Of a stretch of DNA of 6,563 bases, positions 1 through 4,459 are shown one piece after another. Where the stretch lies: assembly GCA_029262915.1 (NCBI GenBank), contig JAJCYN010000451.1:1-6563 (forward strand), read 5' to 3'. This DNA is from Flavobacteriales bacterium (GTDB taxonomy: Bacteria > Bacteroidota > Bacteroidia > Flavobacteriales_E > Vicingaceae). A program made the position numbers and the translations under genes. Position 1 is the first letter of the stretch; the number at the start of each line of letters is the position of its first letter. The notes beneath the pieces were generated by a model. It worked only from the letters and a program-made list of their open reading frames with translations. It had not been told where the DNA came from and did no database searches.

Positions 1-242
1 AAGTCGTTGACGAACGATCTAACTAAAATAAATAGCACATAAGGAATTAGAAGTATTACGTAAGTAAACGTAAATCTTGAAATTGATGCTAGTGTTTTTA
101 TCAAAATATCAATTGAACTTTCCTTATCAATATTATTTAGCAATATCATCACATATACTATTCCTAGTAACAAAAGAGTGCTTATGCTGTAGCATAAAAT
201 AAATAGTTTTATCTGTTTTAAAATATGTTGTTTAAAACTCAT
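1..242 (-). CDS. N-terminus of an unidentified membrane protein (partial, cut by left edge)
   Basis: An open frame of 80 codons runs leftwards from an ATG at 242 and leaves the window without a stop. The start is well fixed because an in-frame TAG lies 18 bases upstream (258-260). The protein begins MSFKQHILKQIKLFI and has two hydrophobic stretches, about residues 12-35 and 57-75, separated by a polar loop containing NNIDKESS. The second is followed by a basic, probably cytoplasmic residue pattern (VRSF). This is the look of the N-terminus of an integral membrane protein such as a membrane-bound sensor or transporter, but no family-specific motif is visible and I do not assign a function. It is divergent from the response regulator at 659, with about 416 bases between the two starts. 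Membrane sensor kinases often begin with paired helices like these, so a kinase is possible but only a guess. Confidence 0.6.
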   Translation of the reverse strand, partial: MSFKQHILKQIKLFILCYSISTLLLLGIVYVMILLNNIDKESSIDILIKTLASISRFTFTYVILLIPYVLFILVRSFVND

Positions 243-416
243 TATAAAGTAAAAATACTATTAAAAATGCTTCTTGTTTTGCTCTTCATATCTTCTATTT
301 TTATTAATCTACAACATAAATAAAAAAAATTGTAACATTTTAAAAGGTCTATACGTCTAAGTATTAAGTCATCTCAATAGATCTAAATCTATAAAGGTGA
401 AGCAGTTTAGTTAGTG

Positions 417-440
417 CACAATAACGTGTAAATTATTGTG
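417..440 (+). other. Hairpin just upstream of the terminator
   Basis: CACAATAA at 417-424 is the exact reverse complement of TTATTGTG at 433-440, with an 8-base loop (CGTGTAAA). It ends 10 bases before the terminator stem at 451, so the two would form tandem hairpins in a plus-strand transcript. The stem is AU-rich and modest alone; its position next to the terminator is what makes it worth recording. It could be the 3' portion of a small RNA or of a leader. Confidence 0.4.
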
Positions 441-450
441 ACAAATTTTT

Positions 451-493
451 CCGAGTAAAAACGCTTGTTTTTACTCGGTTTTGTTTTTACTCG
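451..493 (+). terminator. Strong rho-independent terminator, plus strand, with a duplicated 3' arm
   Basis: CCGAGTAAAAAC (451-462) pairs perfectly with GTTTTTACTCGG (467-478) across a GCTT loop, a 12-bp stem with its GC pairs at the base. It is followed at once by TTTTGTTTTTA, the U-tract expected for plus-strand termination; on the minus strand the stem is followed by A residues, so the direction is clear. No plus-strand gene precedes it in the window. The 3' arm is repeated: GTTTTTACTCG occurs at 467-477 and again at 483-493, so the 5' arm has two possible partners. It lies about 166 bases before the response regulator start and could end a small RNA or act as an attenuator in a long leader. 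Confidence 0.8.
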
Positions 494-605
494 AACTTTT
501 ATTTTAAGTGTTTATACGTAATCTTTTCTTAATTATTATAGTGTTACTTTATAACTATAACAACAATACTTTACTGATTTTTTAATTCAAGATGGCATTC
601 CTTTT

Positions 606-625
606 AATCCGTTAAAAAACGGATT
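606..625 (+). promoter_or_regulatory. Inverted repeat in the response-regulator leader
   Basis: AATCCGTT (606-613) and AACGGATT (618-625) are exact reverse complements with an AAAA spacer, centred about 43 bases before the response regulator ATG. No U-tract follows, so it is not a terminator. The 20-bp dyad has a size suitable for a dimeric regulator, perhaps autoregulation by the LuxR-type product, or it may form a leader hairpin. Both roles are inferred from position only. Confidence 0.3.
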
Positions 626-658
626 GTTAGAAGCATTTATATTCTACAATTTTGTAAA

Positions 659-1312
659 ATGAAAATTCGCTTATCGGTAGTTGATGATCACACTCTTTAT
701 AGAAAAGGATTAATAAAATTATTAGAAAATTTTAAAGAAGTTTATTGTATTAACGAATTTGAGAATGGAGAAGCTTATATCAACCACCTTTCAGAGAATA
801 AAGGAAAGCAAGACCACATTGTACTCTTGGATTATCAAATGCCAAAAATGGACGGAATTGGCGTATGTATATGGCTAAAGAAAAACAAGTTTAAAATTAA
901 ACCCATTATCATATCTCAATATGATGATCAATATACTATCCAAAAATTTATTAATAATGGTGCAGCAGGTTATTTATTAAAAGCAACTACCATAGAAGAA
1001 CTGCGTGAAGCCATTACACAAGTACACCATAACAACTTTTACTTTAACGAGCATTTTCCTAATAAATTAATTATTGATTTAGTACAGAAGAAAAGTATAG
1101 AACCAAAATTTAATGAAGGTGAGGAATTAACTGATCGGGAAAAAGAAATTGCAAAACTGATTTGCCAAGAACTCTCTTATAAGGAAATTGCTACTAAATT
1201 AGAAATAAGTACCCGAACAGTTGAAACACATAAAAACAATATTTTAGAGAAAATTGGCGCTACTAAAGTAACAGGAATTGTAGTATATGCCACTAAAAAA
1301 AGATGGGTATAA
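659..1312 (+). CDS. LuxR/NarL-family response regulator
   Basis: A 217-residue cytoplasmic transcription factor of the two-component type. Residues 1-120 are a receiver domain: acidic pair D9/D10 in VVDDH, phosphoacceptor D58 in LLDYQMPKMDG, switch Ser/Thr position S86 in IISQYDD, and conserved K108 in GYLLKAT. Residues about 156-213 form a LuxR-type helix-turn-helix (LTDREKEIAKLICQ, then LSYKEIATKLEIS and RTVETHKNNILEKIG). Length and domain order are normal for the NarL/FixJ type, and all phosphorylation residues are present, so it should be regulated by a sensor kinase. No kinase is recognisable in the window. There is no ribosome-binding motif before the ATG, as is usual in Bacteroidota, and no alternative in-frame ATG lies just upstream. 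Its stop overlaps the next start (TAATG), so it is co-translated with the small Cys/His protein. Target genes cannot be told from sequence. Confidence 0.95.
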   Translation: MKIRLSVVDDHTLYRKGLIKLLENFKEVYCINEFENGEAYINHLSENKGKQDHIVLLDYQMPKMDGIGVCIWLKKNKFKIKPIIISQYDDQYTIQKFINNGAAGYLLKATTIEELREAITQVHHNNFYFNEHFPNKLIIDLVQKKSIEPKFNEGEELTDREKEIAKLICQELSYKEIATKLEISTRTVETHKNNILEKIGATKVTGIVVYATKKRWV

Positions 1313-1599
1313 TGACACAAATTAAAAATATAAATGGCATTACAAAAGATAATTGTAGCTGTGGGGATTGGTTAAATCATTGGAACAATTTTACACACAA
1401 ACCCGCAGTTTTTTGTGCTGAAATTAGATGCACTCAGATGTTTGGTTTAGCAGGTGCATTTGTACAAGAAATTATGGATGATACCAATTGGTACGTTGTA
1501 CCTTTATGTGAAAAGCATCAAGTTGCCACAGAAGAATTAACTCTTATTAATAACATAACATTGGTCTCTTCCGAAAGGGAAGAAACTTGTGGTGAATAA
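1312..1599 (+). CDS. Small Cys/His-rich protein, HNH-like zinc-binding family
   Basis: A 95-residue protein. I prefer the ATG at 1312 over the ATG at 1303 because it forms a TAATG overlap with the regulator's stop, a standard coupling arrangement, and the three extra residues (MGI) add nothing. The sequence has C15-x-C17 in NCSCGDWLNHW, then C35-x4-C40, a middle segment GLAGAFVQ, C66-x2-H69 in VVPLCEKHQ, and a tail EETCGE. From memory this order (CxCGxWLxHW, CxxxxC, GAHV, PLCxxHN, ETCG) marks a small conserved family of uncharacterised bacterial proteins resembling HNH/treble-clef zinc folds. In this copy two positions where I expect HNH-type residues differ: GAFV instead of GAHV and CEKHQ instead of CxxHN. 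It may therefore keep the zinc fold without nuclease activity. It has no signal peptide or membrane segment. Function unknown; it could act with or downstream of the regulator. Confidence 0.75.
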   Translation: MTQIKNINGITKDNCSCGDWLNHWNNFTHKPAVFCAEIRCTQMFGLAGAFVQEIMDDTNWYVVPLCEKHQVATEELTLINNITLVSSEREETCGE

Positions 1600-1776
1600 A
1601 ACATCTCTCATTTTTTACTATCAAATTTTAGCTACCAATTTTACTCATGTAAATTTGTACTTACTCCCGATTCTGTTTATTTTTACTAGTTAAATCATTC
1701 CTTAAAATTGCTTTAGGTTTAAGTTATAGCTTGAAAAGCTAAGCAAAGATTTGAGCAAGCAATACCATTTGGTTAA
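1600..1776. other. Intergenic region before the EEP-family gene
   Basis: 177 AT-rich bases separate two rightward genes. They contain a candidate -7 box at 1650-1657 and a small hairpin, TAGCTT (1727-1732) with AAGCTA (1736-1741), about 36 bases before the next start. No terminator with a proper GC stem and U-tract follows the upstream gene. The spacing suggests the downstream gene has its own promoter. Confidence 0.4.
1650..1657 (+). promoter_or_regulatory. Possible Bacteroidota-type -7 promoter box
   Basis: TAAATTTG matches the Bacteroidota -7 consensus TAnnTTTG at every fixed position. It would place transcription about 110 bases before the ATG at 1777. The expected TTG element some 20 bases upstream is poor (the region reads AAATTTTAGC), and such an AT-rich octamer can arise by chance, so this is a weak call. 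Confidence 0.3.
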
Positions 1777-2943
1777 ATGAAACAGTTGAAAGGCAAAAAT
1801 TATATTACCCACAAACTTCATAAACATTATGAAGAAATAAAGTCGTTTAAAAAGAAAAAGAACTTTATTAATTCTCCTTTTTATACTAAGCATAAAGCTG
1901 AAATTGATGCTGTAATTGATGGTTTAGAGTGGGACAATACCATCTCTACCACCCCCATCCAAAAAGACGAAATTCGTGTAGTATTGTGGAACATAGAGCG
2001 AGGTAAAGAGTTGGATAACATCATAACTTTTTTAAATGAAGACCCTGAACTCGCTAAAGCTGATGTTATTCTGGCCATAGAAAGCGACAATGGTATGGGT
2101 AGAACATCCAATAGAAATGTGGCTAAAGAATTAGCAGAAGCTTTAGAAATGAATTATTGTTTTGCTCCATCCTATTTAGTTTTGGGTAAAGGAGCTTTGG
2201 GAGAAACGTCCCATAAAGAGCAAAACACCACTTCATTGCACGGAACCACAATTTTATCTAAGTATCCCATACAAATGGGCAAAGGAGTTGCTGTACCTCC
2301 TGTAAAAGAAGTGTTTCATAGTTCAGAAAAAAGACTTGGATGTAAAAAAGGACTGGTGGCACAGATTCAAGTTGGCGATAAATCCATTGCTTTGGGAGCC
2401 ATTCATGTTGATTTAAGTTCCACAGCCCAAGATAGAGCTGACCAGTTGGCAGCGGTTATAGCTGCCTTACCTAAAGCGGATATTCAGTTAGTAGGGGGTG
2501 ATTTTAATTGCCACACTTTTCAATTGCGTAACAAAGTAGAATTAATGAGGCAAATCATTACTAAATATTGTACTGTTGGATTTAGGGGGGCCATAGAGCA
2601 TTACATGACTCCAGAACTAAAATTTGACAAACCCATATTTGATCAATTATTAACACTAGGTTTTGATTTTGAAACTTATAACGACCGTACAAAAGGAACA
2701 CTTTATTTTGATGTAAATGATGTACTACATAATGAAAAAGCCAAAAAGTTTGTACCTGCTTTTTTATTAAAAAAATTAGAAAAAGGGCTTCAACCTTGGG
2801 ATGGCTGTGTACCTCTAAAAATTGATTGGTTAGCTGGTAAAGGTGGTAAAGTGGTGAATGCCCAAACCGTAGAAAGACCAAGGCAAAATGGCCTATTACT
2901 TTCTGATCATAATCTTATTTATGTGGATCTTGATATCAACTAG
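1777..2943 (+). CDS. Endonuclease/exonuclease/phosphatase (EEP) superfamily protein
   Basis: A 388-residue protein with a metal-dependent phosphodiesterase/nuclease fold from about residue 65 to the end. Active-site motifs appear in the family order: N72 in WNIERG, metal ligand E102 in AIESD, H210 in GAIHVDLS, D242 and N244 in GGDFNCHT, and the final D377-H378 in LLSDHN. KIDWLAG near residue 348 corresponds to the substrate-loop region before the last strand. The first 60 residues are lysine-rich and charged, with no signal peptide, so it is probably cytoplasmic. The start is fixed by a TAA codon immediately before the ATG. The superfamily includes AP endonucleases, DNase I-like enzymes, inositol phosphatases and sphingomyelinases; no subfamily marker lets me choose, so the substrate (DNA, RNA, phospholipid or other phosphoester) is open. 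It is probably transcribed separately from the regulator pair and is convergent with the secreted-protein gene. Confidence 0.85.
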   Translation: MKQLKGKNYITHKLHKHYEEIKSFKKKKNFINSPFYTKHKAEIDAVIDGLEWDNTISTTPIQKDEIRVVLWNIERGKELDNIITFLNEDPELAKADVILAIESDNGMGRTSNRNVAKELAEALEMNYCFAPSYLVLGKGALGETSHKEQNTTSLHGTTILSKYPIQMGKGVAVPPVKEVFHSSEKRLGCKKGLVAQIQVGDKSIALGAIHVDLSSTAQDRADQLAAVIAALPKADIQLVGGDFNCHTFQLRNKVELMRQIITKYCTVGFRGAIEHYMTPELKFDKPIFDQLLTLGFDFETYNDRTKGTLYFDVNDVLHNEKAKKFVPAFLLKKLEKGLQPWDGCVPLKIDWLAGKGGKVVNAQTVERPRQNGLLLSDHNLIYVDLDIN

Positions 2944-3051
2944 CTTTTCTGACAACAAAAATTTATATAACTCATAAAAAATAGTATTCAATTACTACGA
3001 AAGAATTGTACAGCACATGGCGAATTGGAATAGACCTGCTCCTAAATTGAA
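2944..3051. other. Convergent intergenic spacer
   Basis: 108 AT-rich bases between the ends of the convergent EEP-family and secreted-protein genes. A distant 8-bp inverted repeat, ATTCAATT (2986-2993) and AATTGAAT (3045-3052), spans the spacer and touches the last codon of the minus-strand gene, but the 51-base loop makes it a poor terminator. I see no clear terminator for either gene. Confidence 0.35.
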
Positions 3052-4122
3052 TTAAAGATTATCTGCTAACTCTTTTTCTACTTTAATTTTAACCGCCCCA
3101 CAAGCGTTTAAATCGCTAGTTAGCGTTATAAACTTTTTACGTTGCCCATCACTTATATATAATGCTACGGTATTAGGAGGAATATCTCCTAAATTGTGAG
3201 CATATAAGATTAAATAGTATTCAATGCCTTCTTCCACATCCACTTGTACTTTTAAGCGGTCCTTACTAATGGTAAATTCTTTTAAAATGTTTTTCCCATT
3301 CATAAAAAGAGAAATTATATCTCCATCTGTGGTTCGGTTATCCCAAACGGTAATGGTTAACTGGTTTCCTCTAAAAGTACATTCGGCCTCCTTATTAATT
3401 CCCCTACCATTAATATCGGTTGGTATTTCGTGGTTGTTATCAACTATCAATTCAGGCACTGTATCTTTAATTAGCTCTTGTCCTTCGACAAGTTCAGGAT
3501 GACCCTCCTTTTTTTGATGACCCAAAGGATAATACTTCATGTTATCTACAAGAACATTACCGCAATATTTGGGCATTTCAGTATAATAAGCTTCTAGTAT
3601 CAAAAAGTCCGTTGCTATACTAGGAGTCAACTCAAAATAAAATGTTTGCCATTCAGTATTGTTTACTCCCCCACTTTCCCACAACAGCTCCTTTTGTTGT
3701 AAGTTGTTCATTCCCCAAATTCTCAAATTAGCAGGATGATCAAACAAAATGGTGTCAGCTAAAAAGTGTTTAGAGGTTGCTAAATCTATACTATAATGAT
3801 AAGTGTCTCCAATTGTTAAAGGGTTGTTTAACCCCTGAACACAGCTCTCCCACAGATAACTATCAAAAATACTATAACCCCTACAAACCATGCTTATATA
3901 ACTGCTTCCATGAGATGGTGCTGTAGTTACATTCCAGGCTCCTGGTTGGGTATCGGGCGAACTTGCCTGCCCATATGCACTCCATCCAAAAGGTTGTCGA
4001 GCAACACCAGAAACACCCTCAAAACTTGGATTAACCAATTGCTGTGCAATTGTAGATAAACTCGTGTTTAGCATAAAGATACTTAGTATAATTAACGCTA
4101 GTATGTAATTTGAATTTTTCAT
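3052..4122 (-). CDS. Secreted two-domain protein with a repeat-derived linker peptide
   Basis: I start this at the ATG at 4122 (356 residues), not at the upstream in-frame ATG at 4152, because MKNSNYILALIILSIFMLN begins a clean signal peptide ending near STIAQQ. Residues about 28-198 form a predicted beta-rich module starting LVNPSFEG, with GWSAYG, DTQPGAW, SYISMVCRG, LRIWGM, EAYY and the closing NVLVDNMKYYP. This looks like the jelly-roll, carbohydrate-binding-like module common in Bacteroidota surface proteins. Residues about 247-350 form a second beta module with WDNRTTDGDIISLFMNGK, YAHNLGDIPPNTVALYI and LTSDLNACG, also recurrent in Bacteroidota exported proteins. The linker between them contains GHPELVEGQ, encoded by an interspersed repeat (3482-3504). 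There is no catalytic motif, lipobox or obvious type IX secretion C-terminal domain. It is most likely a periplasmic or surface binding protein, ligand unknown. It lies downstream of the alpha-2-macroglobulin gene in the same direction. Confidence 0.8.
   Translation of the reverse strand: MKNSNYILALIILSIFMLNTSLSTIAQQLVNPSFEGVSGVARQPFGWSAYGQASSPDTQPGAWNVTTAPSHGSSYISMVCRGYSIFDSYLWESCVQGLNNPLTIGDTYHYSIDLATSKHFLADTILFDHPANLRIWGMNNLQQKELLWESGGVNNTEWQTFYFELTPSIATDFLILEAYYTEMPKYCGNVLVDNMKYYPLGHQKKEGHPELVEGQELIKDTVPELIVDNNHEIPTDINGRGINKEAECTFRGNQLTITVWDNRTTDGDIISLFMNGKNILKEFTISKDRLKVQVDVEEGIEYYLILYAHNLGDIPPNTVALYISDGQRKKFITLTSDLNACGAVKIKVEKELADNL
3482..3504. repeat. Short-centre copy of the CTTCGACA...TCAGGATGAC repeat, inside a gene
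   Basis: The bases CCTTCGACA-AGT-TCAGGATGACC share both flanks (CTTCGACA and TCAGGATGAC) with the two longer copies at 4184-4220 and 4395-4431, but carry a 3-base centre instead of an 18-base palindromic one. The copy is read in the minus-strand frame of the secreted protein as GHPELVEGQ, in the linker between its two domains. The repeat length leaves the frame intact. A peptide of the HPELVEG kind is a familiar translation of this repeat in Bacteroidota proteins, as I recall it. Confidence 0.75.
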
Positions 4123-4183
4123 TTTTAATAGATTTAAGATATCAAGAGTCAAGACTAAAAGTCTAACATCAAAAAAATAGATT

Positions 4184-4220
4184 CTTCGACATTCCGATAG
4201 CTATCGGAATCAGGATGACA
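4184..4220. repeat. 37-bp palindromic interspersed repeat, copy 2
   Basis: The core ATTCCGATAGCTATCGGAAT (4191-4210) is a perfect 20-bp palindrome, flanked by CTTCGAC on the left and CAGGATGACA on the right. It matches 4395-4431 at 36 of 37 positions in the same orientation. It sits about 60 bases upstream of the secreted-protein start, so it may lie in that gene's promoter or 5' leader. On the minus strand it is followed within about 15 bases by a run of seven Ts (complement of 4171-4177), so it could also act as a weak terminator for transcripts from the alpha-2-macroglobulin side. Confidence 0.85.
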
Positions 4221-4231
4221 TTCTTTTTAAC

Positions 4232-4297
4232 AACATGCAGGCAAAGCAACACCATTATTAAGGCGTAATGGAATATGTTGCTTTGCTTTTGCATGTT
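4232..4297. repeat. 66-nt two-step hairpin, possible terminator or small repeat element
   Basis: AACATGC (4232-4238) pairs with GCATGTT (4291-4297), and GCAAAGCAAC (4241-4250) pairs with GTTGCTTTGC (4277-4286), separated by a 2/4-base internal loop. CCATTA (4252-4257) pairs with TAATGG (4266-4271) at the tip. On the plus strand a T-rich tract (TTCTTTTTTTGTTTTT) follows at once, as for a terminator in the plus direction, although no plus-strand gene leads into it. On the minus strand it would be a hairpin in the spacer downstream of the alpha-2-macroglobulin gene. It could equally be a miniature repeat element. Confidence 0.6.
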
Positions 4298-4315
4298 TTC
4301 TTTTTTTGTTTTTGT

Positions 4316-4446
4316 CGTCATTGCGAGTGTTTTGCGTGAGCAAAAACGGGAAGTAATCTCATTCTCTTCAAAAGATTGCTTCGCCTTGTTTTTCCTTCGA
4401 CATTCCGATAACTATCGGAATCAGGATGACAAGGTTCGCAATGACG
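4316..4446. repeat. 131-bp cloverleaf-like palindromic repeat element with a nested second repeat
   Basis: The outer arms CGTCATTGCGA (4316-4326) and TCGCAATGACG (4436-4446) are perfect 11-bp inverted repeats. Three further hairpins fit inside without overlap: TTTTGC (4330-4335) with GCAAAA (4340-4345); GAAGTAATCT (4350-4359) with AGATTGCTTC (4373-4382), one G-T type mismatch; and CCTTGT (4384-4389) with ACAAGG (4429-4434). Together they make a cloverleaf. The CGTCATTGCGAG and GAAGCAATCTC motifs belong to a kind of interspersed palindrome I recall from many bacterial genomes, Bacteroidota included. The third arm holds a copy of the 37-bp repeat. The element starts 13 bases after the alpha-2-macroglobulin stop on the minus strand, so it would fold in that mRNA's 3' end and may affect termination or stability. 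It has no coding capacity for a transposase. Confidence 0.85.
4395..4431. repeat. 37-bp palindromic interspersed repeat, copy 3 (nested)
   Basis: This copy differs from 4184-4220 only at 4411 (A for G), which gives one mismatched pair at the centre of the 20-bp palindrome (4402-4421). It lies wholly inside the third arm of the 131-bp cloverleaf element, so either it inserted there or this arm is a modular position that accepts different palindromes. It is in direct orientation to copy 2, 211 bases away. Confidence 0.85.
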
Positions 4447-4459
4447 CGTGTTAATATTA

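Larger units (their letters stand above)
243..658. other. Gene-free divergent intergenic region
   Basis: This very AT-rich stretch separates the leftward membrane protein from the rightward response regulator. No credible coding region is seen; the best plus-strand candidate is an 18-codon hydrophobic frame at 267-323, which is not supported. It contains an 8-bp hairpin at 417-440, a strong plus-strand terminator at 451-493, and an 8-bp inverted repeat at 606-625 in the leader of the regulator gene. Promoters for both flanking genes presumably lie here, but I could not find a convincing pair of Bacteroidota-type -33/-7 boxes for either. Confidence 0.6.

Noticed and set aside
267..323. 18-codon plus-strand hydrophobic mini-gene (MLLVLLFISS...)
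   Set aside because: It is too short, in AT-rich DNA where such hydrophobic frames arise by chance, with no start signal or promoter support; it could be revisited if a transcript ends at the 451-493 terminator.
536..560. TTATAG...CTATAA inverted repeat as an operator or promoter
   Set aside because: It is a 6-bp arm with a 13-base spacer in nearly pure AT sequence, easily due to chance.
1567..1583. Hairpin TCTTCC/GGAAGA near the end of the small Cys/His gene as a terminator
   Set aside because: The stem is within the coding region and the nearest T-run begins about 27 bases later, too far for intrinsic termination.
2582..2881. 99-codon minus-strand frame inside the EEP-family gene
   Set aside because: It lies antisense to a gene with intact catalytic motifs and shows no domain or plausible composition of its own.
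3224..3502. 92-codon plus-strand frame inside the secreted-protein gene
   Set aside because: It is antisense to a gene with clear domains, is serine-rich and motif-free, and ends in the repeat.
4123..4152. Upstream ATG at 4152 for the secreted protein
   Set aside because: It would put ten residues (MTLDILNLLK) ahead of a well-formed signal peptide that starts with its own ATG at 4122.
4184..4446. CRISPR array
   Set aside because: The repeated units are palindromic, only two are near-identical, their spacing is irregular and one is nested in another element; there are no regular spacers and no cas genes.
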